From the NCBI GenBank assembly GCA_965221795.1, contig OZ244914.1, positions 1,612,001 through 1,676,000 on the forward strand: DNA of 64,000 bases, written 5' to 3'. Shown here one piece after another: positions 53,499 to 63,319 of the stretch. The stretch comes from VYFG01 sp965221795 (GTDB lineage Bacteria > Pseudomonadota > Gammaproteobacteria > Arenicellales > Poriferihabitantaceae). The notes under the pieces are model-generated. The model made no database searches and was not told the origin of the DNA. It worked only from the letters and a program-made list of their open reading frames with translations. The translations under genes and the position numbers were made by a program. Numbering within the stretch: position 1 is the stretch's first letter; the number at the start of each line of letters is the position of its first letter.

Positions 53499-53987
53499 AT
53501 GAAAACGCAACCGTCTCCTTTCCGGAGTATCGTCATTACTCTGGCAGTGACCGCGCTACTGACGGCATCAACCAGTGCCTTGGCGGGCAAGTGGCGACAT
53601 TCTCATCAGCGCCACTATTCCCATTCCGATGATGTCGCCTATGGGGTATTGCTGGGGGCACTGACTGCTTTTACCATTGGAGCACTGATCGCCGAGCCAC
53701 TCCCTAGGGAGCGAACGACGTATGTCCGGCGTGTAGAACGCGCCCCTTCATACTATTATCGGGATCCCATCCGGGACTATCATTATCGAGACCGGCATTG
53801 GCACCGCCCTCAGTACCGATCCTATCGGCATGGGTACCGTCACGGCTATCACGATGGACATGCCAAACCGCATTGGTACCGGAAAGGACACCGGTATCAT
53901 GCGAAGCACCGAAACCATTCGGTCCGTGTTCACGGCCAGCCGATCCGGCGCGGACATCAGGATTGGACATGGCATCAAGCCCACTGA
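53499..53987 (+). CDS. Exported His/Tyr/Arg-rich protein of unknown function
   Basis: A 162-residue protein. A signal peptide is clear (hydrophobic TLAVTALLTAST, cleavage near ALAG). A glycine-zipper-like helix, AYGVLLGALTAFTIGALIAEP, lies at about 48-70. The rest is very rich in His, Tyr and Arg (for example HGYRHGYHDGHAKPHWYR), which suggests metal binding or a surface role. Similar short exported proteins are annotated only as hypothetical. The ATG at 53499 is preceded by GAGG at the right distance. Confidence 0.65.
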   Translation: MKTQPSPFRSIVITLAVTALLTASTSALAGKWRHSHQRHYSHSDDVAYGVLLGALTAFTIGALIAEPLPRERTTYVRRVERAPSYYYRDPIRDYHYRDRHWHRPQYRSYRHGYRHGYHDGHAKPHWYRKGHRYHAKHRNHSVRVHGQPIRRGHQDWTWHQAH

Positions 53988-54621
53988 GCCCCAACCGATC
54001 TCGTTCGGGACCGCATCAATAGCGTTGTTCTGGGACATGAAGCCGGTCCGGGTTGGGGCGAAACCGGGCTGGCTCCTTCCGCACTCCGCAACGATCAACT
54101 GCCTCTACTGTACCTGACACCGACCGGTCCTACCCTGCTGTATGACATGCAAATCAGCAGGTGACCCTATTCTCCAGAGATGCTGGTGGTTTACGCAGCC
54201 TTGTCCGGGTGGCATATACACCTGCGGGCTGACGCAGGAACTCTGTGCCCGAGAGGAGTGAGTAGATGCCACATCTGGCTGGTCGCCGGTCTGCAGATCA
54301 ATAACTCCTCCACTTCCAGATCTGGAGCTCTCACCTAACAGGCCCGGCATCGGCCACCGCATCCTGAACCCGACCCTAGACAGAACTGGAGAATACTTTC
54401 AGTCTGGTTCGTGTCGGTTCCAGAAAGGCCATGTGCATGGCCGTTCTCTTTTCGGGCCCGTTGGGCTATGCAAAATACACTGCGGGCAGTCCTGACTTAT
54501 ATGATTCGCCACCGCGGGAGGACCTTCCGCTTCGTATTGATACAACACCATGCCGCTAGTTGGTACCAATTCGGTATACTGCTGGAATAGGTATGGCTTA
54601 CTACGACCCTAGAAGAAAAAC
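53988..54621. other. Intergenic region of about 630 bases
   Basis: No gene is supported; open frames here are short and lack start signals. Given its length it may contain remains of a lost gene, but I recognise nothing. Confidence 0.4.
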
Positions 54622-57600
54622 ATGAAACGCCTCCAACAATCCGGACTATACGAAGAGCTGTTAACCGCGACTCTGGAAGCAGAGATCGCTGAAAGAAAAC
54701 GACAGGACTGGAAAATTCTCACGGAACGAGCAGAGGACACCATCCGGCCAAGATTTCTGGCACACCATATATACACTCTTATCCTGCGCACATTGGAGGG
54801 CATGCCTAACAACCAATCCAAACAAGTGGACTTGGTGAACAAGCTGATAGCGGTGCTTGGTGAGCATGGGACGGTTGAGGGGGAACAGGTTTCCGGGGGG
54901 GATGACCTATTACTTTACGAGGCACAGGATCATGTTGGGCTAGGAGGCGGATGGTTGCCCCGTCCGAACCTTCCCCTGCGGCGAACAGGCTTGCTTGTCA
55001 ATGGCAAGCGGGATGCGCAGATTGCAAATGAAATCGTCAAAGAAATCCCGAGTGCCGACAGAATTGATTTGTTATGCGCATTTATCCGTTACTCCGGGTT
55101 GCGGTTATTCAAAAACGAACTGGAAGCACGGATCAAAACAGGCGTCCAGGTTCGTATTATTGCCAGCGTATACACCGGCACCACGGAGCAACGTGCACTC
55201 GATACGCTCGCCAAGATTGGGGCACAAGTAAAAGTTTCGTATGACGTGACCCGGACCCGGCTACATGCCAAGGCATGGCTATTTCATCGGAACAGTGGGT
55301 TCCATACCGCATATATCGGTTCTTCAAACCTGACCCAAACCGCCCAAGTCGACGGTCTCGAATGGAATGTTCGTGTCGGTGCGATCGAGAATCCGGAAGT
55401 GATTGATCGTTTCCAGGCAACCTTTGAGCAATACTGGCAAGAGCCGGAGTTCGAGGAATATGATCCCGACCGTGATGGCACTCGGCTGCATAGTGCGCTT
55501 TCGGGGCAGGGAAAGCCGGGCTCCTTTCCGGGCGACGCCCAGCCGCTGCAATTGTTTGATGTAGCGCCCAAGCCCCATCAATCGGTCGCTCTGGATGCTC
55601 TTACATCGGAGCGTAGCCGTGGCTATTGGCGTAATCTTGTCGTCGCCGCGACGGGTACAGGCAAGACTTGGGTGGCCGCCTTTGATTACCGCCAAGCGCG
55701 GACGACGCAATCCATCGACTCTCTACTCTTTGTGGCGCATCGCGATGAAATACTGCAGCAATCCCAGAGAGTCTTCCAGCTGGTCCTCCGTGACCCGGAT
55801 TTTGGAGAACGCTTGGTTGGGGGAGAACGCCCACACCACGGGCACCATGTCTTTGCCTCGATCCAATCAATCCAGAGTCGTATCCAAGATATCCCGCCAA
55901 CTGGTTTCGACATGGTCATTGTGGATGAATTCCATCATGCGGCCGCAACCAGCTATGACCGGTTACTGTCCCAGCTGCAACCAAAGATTCTTCTCGGCCT
56001 GACGGCTACGCCAGAACGTACCGATGGTCAATCGATCCTGAGATGGTTTGACGGTCGAGTTGCCTATGAGTCCAGGCTCTGGGATGCCTTGGACCAAGGG
56101 CTGCTTTGTCCTTTTCATTACTTTGGCATAAGCGATGATACCGATCTTTCCACGGTTTCATTCAGGCGCGGGAAATATGCATTGGGGGAGTTGGATAAGG
56201 TGCTTACCGGTGACCACATCCGTGCGCGGCGGATTTGCCAGGCGATCAGGGATTATGTTTCCGACCCATCCACAATGCGAGCACTGGGATTCTGTGCCGG
56301 TGTCGGGCATGCGAACTTCATGGCCAACCAATTTTCCGAATTCCAGTTTCGTGCGATCGCCCTCAGTGCAAGCAGCAGCCCTCAGGAACGGACGGAAGCC
56401 CTTCGAAAGTTACGACATGGTGAACTGCAAATCATCTTCACCGTGGACCTGTTCAACGAAGGCGTGGATGTGCCGGAAGTGGACACAATCTTGTTGCTTC
56501 GGCCCACCGAAAGCGCCACCATCTTTCTGCAGCAACTCGGAAGAGGGTTGCGTTGGGCAGAGGGAAAGCAGGTACTTACTGTGCTGGATTTCGTGGGTCA
56601 GGTGAGGCGCGAGTACCGTTATGACATCAGGTACCAAGCGTTGCTTGGAGGTACCAGACACCAAGTCAAGCAAGCGATTGAAAAGGACTTTCCCCTGTTG
56701 CCGCCCGGTTGTGCACTCAAGCTTGACCGGAAAGCAAAAAATACCGTCCTCGCCAATCTCCAACAAGCAGTAAAGGGAGCGAGGCTGGCGGACGAACTCC
56801 GCGCATTAGGCCCTGCGACTCGACTCAGAACGTTTCTGGAAGAGGCTCACATTGAACTGGAGGAGGTCTATGCTAACCACCGATGTTTTACTCAACTGCG
56901 CCAACAGGCCGGCTTCCGCCCAGAGACTGCCACACTGAGCCAAGAGGAAAGCAAAGCCATAGGGCGGCTACTCCATGTCGATGACTTGGACCGTCTTGCT
57001 CTATGGCAGGAAATCTTTACCACTGACCACTCCGAGCCTATTTCCCGGCTCCGTGACCAGAACTACCGTTTGGGCTTGATGCTGTTTTCCATTTTGGGAG
57101 GGTCGAACACCCCGATTGCGGAGGCGGACCGGCGGATTGAACAGATACGAGCTGCGACCGACTTATGTCAAGAATATTGTGATCTGATGGAAATCTTGTC
57201 GGATCGAATCCGAACCGTTTCGAAGCCCATGAGTGGCTCCGAACCCATTCCCTTGGCAAGCCACGCCACCTACACCCTTGGGGAAGTGATGGCGGCATAT
57301 GGTCGCACTACCCGGAACGGAACGATTCATTTGCCCCGAGAGGGCGTGGTTTTTGACAAAGAAACCCAGACGGACCTGTTGTTCATTACGCTTGAGAAAT
57401 CGGACAAGGATTATGCTCCCACGACTCGCTATGACGACTATCCGGTTTCTCCGGACCTGTTCCATTGGGAATCACAGAACAACACCAAAGCCGATTCCAC
57501 GGCGGGACGACGGTACATCGAACACGGGAACAGGGGCACAAACGTGATTCTCTTTGTTCGGGAGCGAAAAAAGGACCAGGGAAGGACCGTTCCATATCAC

Positions 57601-57720
57601 TGTCTGGGCAATGCCCGCTACCAGAGCCATGAATCAGAATGCCCCATGAAGGTCCTATGGAAACTGGAACGCCCCATGCCAGGATGGTTGTACCAGGCTG
57701 GAAAAGTCGTTGCGGGATAA
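54622..57720 (+). CDS. PLD-nuclease/DEAD-box helicase/DUF3427 protein
   Basis: A 1032-residue cytoplasmic protein with three parts. A phospholipase-D-like nuclease domain at about 130-280 has LHAKAWLF and IGSSNLTQ, the H-K-(N) signature. A superfamily 2 helicase core at about 315-700 has Walker A AATGTGKT, motif II IVDEFHHA, motif III LTATPERTD and motif VI QLGRGLRW. A C-terminal DUF3427 module at about 790-1030 ends with YHCLGNARYQSHESECPM. The same combination occurs widely in single-gene form in genomic islands and may restrict foreign DNA, but I know of no settled function. The gene stands alone. Confidence 0.85.
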   Translation: MKRLQQSGLYEELLTATLEAEIAERKRQDWKILTERAEDTIRPRFLAHHIYTLILRTLEGMPNNQSKQVDLVNKLIAVLGEHGTVEGEQVSGGDDLLLYEAQDHVGLGGGWLPRPNLPLRRTGLLVNGKRDAQIANEIVKEIPSADRIDLLCAFIRYSGLRLFKNELEARIKTGVQVRIIASVYTGTTEQRALDTLAKIGAQVKVSYDVTRTRLHAKAWLFHRNSGFHTAYIGSSNLTQTAQVDGLEWNVRVGAIENPEVIDRFQATFEQYWQEPEFEEYDPDRDGTRLHSALSGQGKPGSFPGDAQPLQLFDVAPKPHQSVALDALTSERSRGYWRNLVVAATGTGKTWVAAFDYRQARTTQSIDSLLFVAHRDEILQQSQRVFQLVLRDPDFGERLVGGERPHHGHHVFASIQSIQSRIQDIPPTGFDMVIVDEFHHAAATSYDRLLSQLQPKILLGLTATPERTDGQSILRWFDGRVAYESRLWDALDQGLLCPFHYFGISDDTDLSTVSFRRGKYALGELDKVLTGDHIRARRICQAIRDYVSDPSTMRALGFCAGVGHANFMANQFSEFQFRAIALSASSSPQERTEALRKLRHGELQIIFTVDLFNEGVDVPEVDTILLLRPTESATIFLQQLGRGLRWAEGKQVLTVLDFVGQVRREYRYDIRYQALLGGTRHQVKQAIEKDFPLLPPGCALKLDRKAKNTVLANLQQAVKGARLADELRALGPATRLRTFLEEAHIELEEVYANHRCFTQLRQQAGFRPETATLSQEESKAIGRLLHVDDLDRLALWQEIFTTDHSEPISRLRDQNYRLGLMLFSILGGSNTPIAEADRRIEQIRAATDLCQEYCDLMEILSDRIRTVSKPMSGSEPIPLASHATYTLGEVMAAYGRTTRNGTIHLPREGVVFDKETQTDLLFITLEKSDKDYAPTTRYDDYPVSPDLFHWESQNNTKADSTAGRRYIEHGNRGTNVILFVRERKKDQGRTVPYHCLGNARYQSHESECPMKVLWKLERPMPGWLYQAGKVVAG

Positions 57721-57953
57721 CGCCGTACCAGTTTCCGGAGTTGCTATTTCTTGAGTTCTTCTTAGAAGGGTGATAACGAAAGCAATACCCATTTTGAATG
57801 CGCCGTCTGACCGGCCATTGGCTTGTTTTTCTCTTAAAAACAAGGGTTTTACCAGAATCGAGAGCGATAGATGAAAGACAGGATGGCCTGCAGAAACAGG
57901 GGGTTCTTCGATCTTGTAATATGTTCCAGTCGCTTTCGCGATCGGATCCGATC

Positions 57954-59036
57954 ATGATCATTCACCGGAGCTTTATACGCGAGGTGCTGCAGGCAAGTGG
58001 TGCCGTGGCAGCTATCTTGTTGTCGATCTTTCTCGTGGTGCGGGTGATGTCTTTCCTGCGCCAGGCGGCGGAAGGGGATCTTCCAGTCGGTGGAGTGGCC
58101 CTGCTGTTACTGTTGAAGATGGTGACCTACCTGGACATCATGATCCCTTTCGTGGTGTATGTTGCCATCTTGTTGGTTATGGGGCGTTGGAGCCGGGACA
58201 ATGAGCTGGTGGCGATCGGGGCCTGTGGTATGGGTGTGAGGCAGCTTCTACGCCCGGCATCCTGGCTCTTTCTGGGAGTGGGTTCCATGGTTGCCCTGAT
58301 TTCGCTTTACCTTGCCCCCCTGTCCGTGGAAATGTCCATTACCAAGGGGCGGGAGTACCAGAACCGTACCGATGTGTCCGGCATTCTTCCTGGCGTATTC
58401 AATGATACTCGGGGAGGCCAGGGGGTGATTTTTGTGGAACGCTACGACCGGGAGTCGGACACCTTCCATGAAATTTTTGTCTATCATCCGGTTCGAGGCG
58501 AGGAACAGATTGTGGTCGCTCACCAAGGGGTTCGTACCGTCGATGAAGAAAGTGGCAGCGAGTTCCTGGTGCTTGAGGAGGGTGCCCAATATCGGGGCCG
58601 GACCGGCACGGCGCACTATGGAGTGCTGAATTTCGACACTTATCGGCTCAGGCTGAAGAAGCCACCTCGTGCCGATTCTCCATTGCCGCTGGCCGCTCAA
58701 TCCACCTTGGACCTGTGGGAGGGAAAAGACCCCGAAGCCATGGCACAGTTGCACTGGCGGCTGTCAAAGGTGGGCATGCTGCCCACCTTGATTTTGTTTG
58801 CCTTGGCGTTTTCCTCGCCCCAGATTCGTCGGGTGCACTTTCCACCCATCGTCTTGGCACTCCTGGTTTATTTTGCCTACTTCAATTGTCTGGGCTTTAC
58901 CATGGCATTGATCGAGCGTGGGTCGGTGAGCCCCTGGCCCGGTCTTTGGACGGTGCATGGGCTCTTTGTGGTGGTGGCGGTGTGGCTGTTCCAACGCCGA
59001 AACCGGAATCACCCACTACTTTCCCAGGTTGCTTGA
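57954..59036 (+). CDS. lptF: LPS export permease LptF
   Basis: A 360-residue inner-membrane protein with six helices and a periplasmic beta-jellyroll between helices 3 and 4. MIIHRSFIREVL, ELVAIGACGMGVRQLLRPA and the late GMLPTLILFALAFS are typical. With LptG and LptB it extracts lipopolysaccharide for transport to the outer membrane. The ATG at 57954 fits the conserved start; ATG 57921 is an alternative. Confidence 0.93.
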   Translation: MIIHRSFIREVLQASGAVAAILLSIFLVVRVMSFLRQAAEGDLPVGGVALLLLLKMVTYLDIMIPFVVYVAILLVMGRWSRDNELVAIGACGMGVRQLLRPASWLFLGVGSMVALISLYLAPLSVEMSITKGREYQNRTDVSGILPGVFNDTRGGQGVIFVERYDRESDTFHEIFVYHPVRGEEQIVVAHQGVRTVDEESGSEFLVLEEGAQYRGRTGTAHYGVLNFDTYRLRLKKPPRADSPLPLAAQSTLDLWEGKDPEAMAQLHWRLSKVGMLPTLILFALAFSSPQIRRVHFPPIVLALLVYFAYFNCLGFTMALIERGSVSPWPGLWTVHGLFVVVAVWLFQRRNRNHPLLSQVA

Positions 59037-59040
59037 CACC

Positions 59041-60102
59041 ATGACTCTTCTGGCCCGCCATATTGGCCGGACGGTCTTCGGCCATAGCCTGGTTGCGGTC
59101 TCTGTGCTGTTGGTATTGTTTATGGTGGTCGAATTCATTGATCTGGTCGAAGCCGACCGATTTGGAACGACCCAGATTCTCGGTCTCCTCCTGCTATCTG
59201 CCCCGCAAATGATCTATGAGCTCTTTCCTATGGCAGTGTTGCTCGGCACCATGGGGGGACTGGCCCTTCTGGCCAATGATTCCGAATTGGTTGTGATGAG
59301 AGCAAGTGGCTTTTCCAGACGACAGATCACGCTTGCGGTGCTTCGAGTCGGCCTGCTGTTTTTTTTGGTGACCATCGCCCTCGGGGAATTTGTTGCGCCC
59401 TTCACCGAGCGCCAGGCACAGCTTTTCCGTGCCAGTGCCCAGCAGGAGAATATCCTCCACCGTCAGGGACGGGGTCTTTGGGTGCGGGATGGGGATCACT
59501 TTGTGCATATCGCGGAAGTACTTCCCGATGAATCCCTACGGGGGGTTCGGATCTATACCCTTGAGCATCCTCTCCACCTTGAGTCCTTGCTGCATGCCCA
59601 AGCGAGCACATTTAGGGGCGATCATTGGGTACTGCAGGATGTAAAGCAAACCCGCATCCTTCCAGAAGGAATGGTGGAAGCCACGACTTTGAAACGTATG
59701 TTCTGGGAGACGGCAGTGACGCCGAAAATGCTCTCGGTATTTCTGGTCAAACCGGAACAACTGGCAATCTGGCAACTACGGCCGTATATTGCCCATCTAG
59801 CGGCCAACCAGCAGCATACCAAGTCATTTGAGTTGGCATTCTGGAGCAGATTGGTGTTGCCGGTTTCGGCAGCGGTGATGGTTGTTCTGGCGGTCCCCTT
59901 TGCCTTCTCCAGTGCCCGCTCTCAGCAGGTTGGTCGCAGTCTGTTCACCGGTATTCTACTAGGGCTGGCGTTTTATGCCCTGAATCGTGCGTTGGGCTAT
60001 GTGGTTCTGGCTAACGGCATGGGCCCCTTTCTCGGGGCCGTCCTGCCCACGGCCGGATTCTTGTTGTTTGCGCTGGAGATGATGCGACGGAAGGTGTTCT
60101 AG
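59041..60102 (+). CDS. lptG: LPS export permease LptG
   Basis: A 353-residue partner of LptF with the same topology: RHIGRTVFGHSLVAVSVLLVLF, NDSELVVMRASGFSRRQI and a late GRSLFTGILLGLAFY. It starts four bases after the lptF stop. Its TAG stop lies in the CTAG target of an IS630 element, but both element ends regenerate CTAG, so the protein is unchanged. In many gammaproteobacteria pepA is divergent upstream of lptF; here pepA is downstream in the same direction. Confidence 0.93.
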   Translation: MTLLARHIGRTVFGHSLVAVSVLLVLFMVVEFIDLVEADRFGTTQILGLLLLSAPQMIYELFPMAVLLGTMGGLALLANDSELVVMRASGFSRRQITLAVLRVGLLFFLVTIALGEFVAPFTERQAQLFRASAQQENILHRQGRGLWVRDGDHFVHIAEVLPDESLRGVRIYTLEHPLHLESLLHAQASTFRGDHWVLQDVKQTRILPEGMVEATTLKRMFWETAVTPKMLSVFLVKPEQLAIWQLRPYIAHLAANQQHTKSFELAFWSRLVLPVSAAVMVVLAVPFAFSSARSQQVGRSLFTGILLGLAFYALNRALGYVVLANGMGPFLGAVLPTAGFLLFALEMMRRKVF

Positions 60103-61361
60103 TACAGAGTAACATGAATGCATTGACATTAAAGGGGTTTTCGCCTATGGTGGTCATCCCTGAACCAATGACGGAGGCCAGGATGGCTCGAAAGACGGAG
60201 AAACCGGACCTGGCCGTGAGCGGAGAGCAGCATGCGATGCTGCGCACCCTGGCGGGGTCGCAGACGGCCCCGATGCGCGAGGTGCAGCGTGCGCGGATCC
60301 TGCTGCGCCATGAGGAGGGCATGCCGCTGGCGGAGATTGCCCGGAGGGTTGGCGTGTCGCGTCCGACGGTGTACCAGTGCATCGACAAGGCCGTGGACAC
60401 GGGCGTGGAGGCGGCGCTTCGTGACCGGCCGCGGCGCGGCCGGGAGCCCGAGATTGGAGACGAGGCGAAGGCCTGGGTGGCGGGGCTGGCCTGCCGGCAG
60501 CCAAAGGAGCTGGGGCTGGCGGCCGAGATGTGGACGCTGTCGGCGCTGGCCCGGCAGGTCCGGGAGCAGGCGCAGGAGGCGGGCTTTCCGCGCCTGTCGA
60601 AGGCCGGGAAGATGACGGTGTGGCGGATCCTGGACGAACATGAACTGAAGCCGCACCGGGTCCGCTACTCCCTTCCGAAGCGGGATCCGGACTTCGAGGA
60701 GAAGAAAGCGGAGGTGCTGATGGTCTACCGGGAGGTCGCCCTGCAGGCGGAAAGCCCCGGATCGCCCGGTGCTGCCGGCGAACCCGAAGTGTACCGCGTC
60801 AGCGTCGACGAGAAGCCCGGCATCCAGGCGCTGGGCACCTGCGCCCCGGACCGGCCTCCGGTTCCCGGCCGGCATCCGCAGATGGCCCGGGACTGCGAGT
60901 ACCGGCGCCACGGCACCCTGTCGATCCTGGCCGCGCTGGACCTGCACACCGGGGAGATCATCGCCAATGTCGAGAGACGGCACCGCAGCCGGGAGTTCAT
61001 CGGGCTCCTGGAGCGCCTCGATGCCCACTATCCGGAAGGCGCGACCATCCGCATCATCCTCGACAACCACTCCTCGCATGTCTCGAGGGAGACCCGGGCC
61101 TGGCTGGCCGCCCGGCCAGGCCGGTTCCAGTATGTGCACACGCCCGTGCATGCCTCGTGGCTGAACCTGGTCGAGGTCGCGTTCTCGAAGATGGCCCGGA
61201 CCTTCCTGCGGCACATCCGGGTCGGCTCGCTGGACGAGCTGCGCCGGCGCATCCTCCTGGGCATCGAGGAAATGAACGCGGAACCGGTGCCGTTCCGCTG
61301 GAAGCCCTGCGACAGGCCGATGCCGGAATATATGTCAGCGAATCAATGATACGATGTACTA
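60100..61361. mobile_element. IS630-family insertion sequence, full copy
   Basis: 1.26 kb, bounded by TAGTACAGAGTAACA on the left and TGATACGATGTACTA on the right, which are imperfect inverted repeats. Both ends sit in CTAG, consistent with the TA target duplication of IS630/mariner elements. It carries one intact transposase gene. A shortened copy with the same ends lies at 62475-62883. Confidence 0.88.
60183..61349 (+). CDS. IS630-family transposase
   Basis: A 388-residue DDE transposase. A helix-turn-helix region at about 40-75 has EIARRVGVSRPTVYQCIDK. The catalytic acids lie in YRVSVDEKPG (first D), IILDNHSSH (second D) and HASWLNLVEVAFSKM (E). The ATG at 60183 has GGAGG six bases upstream; ATG codons at 60114 and 60147 would give longer forms. 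The gene looks intact, so it could also mobilise the shortened copy nearby. Confidence 0.88.
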   Translation: MARKTEKPDLAVSGEQHAMLRTLAGSQTAPMREVQRARILLRHEEGMPLAEIARRVGVSRPTVYQCIDKAVDTGVEAALRDRPRRGREPEIGDEAKAWVAGLACRQPKELGLAAEMWTLSALARQVREQAQEAGFPRLSKAGKMTVWRILDEHELKPHRVRYSLPKRDPDFEEKKAEVLMVYREVALQAESPGSPGAAGEPEVYRVSVDEKPGIQALGTCAPDRPPVPGRHPQMARDCEYRRHGTLSILAALDLHTGEIIANVERRHRSREFIGLLERLDAHYPEGATIRIILDNHSSHVSRETRAWLAARPGRFQYVHTPVHASWLNLVEVAFSKMARTFLRHIRVGSLDELRRRILLGIEEMNAEPVPFRWKPCDRPMPEYMSANQ

Positions 61362-61662
61362 GATGGCTGGTCAATCGGCTGGTTGCATGAATCATGTCCT
61401 ACCCCATGTTCTCGTACAGCCCGGTGAGAGCTTTTGTCGAGGTATTGCCTGGTTCTTGCGGCTGTGGTTTTCCGCACGCCAAAAAATAATCAGTGAGCCA
61501 GTTCCCGGCCTTGGGTTGAAGAGAGGGAATCCGGAGAATGGGCTGTGGCCCAGTTTGAACATTGCAGGACCTGGCCGGGAGGAGGCGGCCCGCAGGCCGC
61601 CCCGTGTTCCGGGTTTTCCGGACGAGGCTGCAAGCCAAATGGCGGTGGCCGCTCCGGTTTCG
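61362..61662. other. Spacer between IS630 and the phase-variable gene
   Basis: About 300 bases without a gene. A GC-rich hairpin GGCGGCC-CGCA-GGCCGCC at about 61586-61603 lies downstream of the minus-strand gene and could help end its transcript, but it has no T run. Confidence 0.4.
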
Positions 61663-62378
<716 letters not shown>

Positions 62379-62474
62379 TGTGGTCTCCAATGTCGAATGA
62401 TGTTCCGGCAATTATACCAATTTCATGCAGAATGAGGTGATTTTCAAACTGATCCAGTACCAATAATTTGCGCC

Positions 62475-62883
62475 TAGTACATGGTAACATTAATACATTG
62501 ATATTACAGGGGGATTGGCCTATGGTGGTCATCCCTGAATCAATGACGGAAGCCATGATGGCTCGAAAGACGGAAAAACCGGTGCTGGCCGGAAGGCGCA
62601 ACCATCCGCATCATACTGGACAATCACTCCTCGCACGTCTCGAGGAGCCCCGGGCCGGTTCCAGTACGTGCGTGCCTCTTGGCTGAACCGGCTCGAGGTC
62701 GTGTTCCCGAAGATGGCCCGCACCTTCCTGCGGCACATCCGGTTCGGCTCGCTGGACGGGCTCCGCCAGTGCATCCTCCGGGGCATCGGGGAAATGAACG
62801 CGGAACCGGCACCGTTCCACTGGAAGAGCTTCGACAGGCCGATGCCAGAATGTATGTCAGCGAATCAATGATACGATGTACTA
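62475..62883. mobile_element. Internally deleted IS630 copy (MITE-like)
   Basis: A 409-base derivative of the element at 60100-61361. It keeps the left end (TAGTACATGGTAACA and about 120 bases) and the right end (from CCGGAAGGCGC, matching about 61033, to TGATACGATGTACTA). The middle 0.85 kb is gone; the joint falls at a GGCCGG-like short repeat. Both ends sit in CTAG. It lies in the same orientation as the full copy, on the other side of the phase-variable gene. No product is expected. Confidence 0.88.
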
Positions 62884-63319
62884 GGTGTGTTCATGGCTTC
62901 GGACCTAGAAGGTCTGGCGTCGTTCGATCCAAGGACCTCACTCGCCGTCGAAAACTACTTCGATATCCTCTGCCCCGGGCTTTCTGGTCAGAATTACAGC
63001 AAGGCGGAACATCGGCATACCTTAATGGTGTTACTCAACCGATGAAGAATTCCAAACTCCAAGGGCAGTTCACAAGGGCAGTTCAAGTGTCGTTCCCGTA
63101 GCCTCTCCCGTTGATGGGAGAGGGTTCAGTACGAGCCCATGACGAGGTGTTCCGAGTGCCGAACATGGCCCCCCACAGTTGGAAAACTCCCCATTCGTAA
63201 CCATCTAAGGCGGATATATTCTGCTTATCGCCCCATCTTGCATCCGCAGTTATAATCGGTCAATGTAGATAGGATCGTGTTTTAATTCTCTATTTTCTCT
63301 ACACAATTCAGGAGTCAAC
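62884..63319. other. Region before pepA with a tandem repeat and a hairpin
   Basis: No gene. A 13-base unit CAAGGGCAGTTCA occurs twice in tandem at about 63059-63085. A perfect hairpin CCTCTCCC-GTTGAT-GGGAGAGG lies at 63102-63123; no T run follows, so it is not a standard terminator. CAGGAG at 63309-63314 is the pepA ribosome-binding site. Confidence 0.5.

Noticed and set aside
60099..60102. Idea that the IS630 insertion truncated lptG or supplied its stop
   Set aside because: Both element ends lie in CTAG, so the uninterrupted target also gives TAG at the same codon; the LptG length is normal.
60129..61214. 361-codon minus-strand open frame over the IS630 transposase
   Set aside because: It is the GC-rich shadow of the real transposase, which has all DDE motifs on the plus strand.
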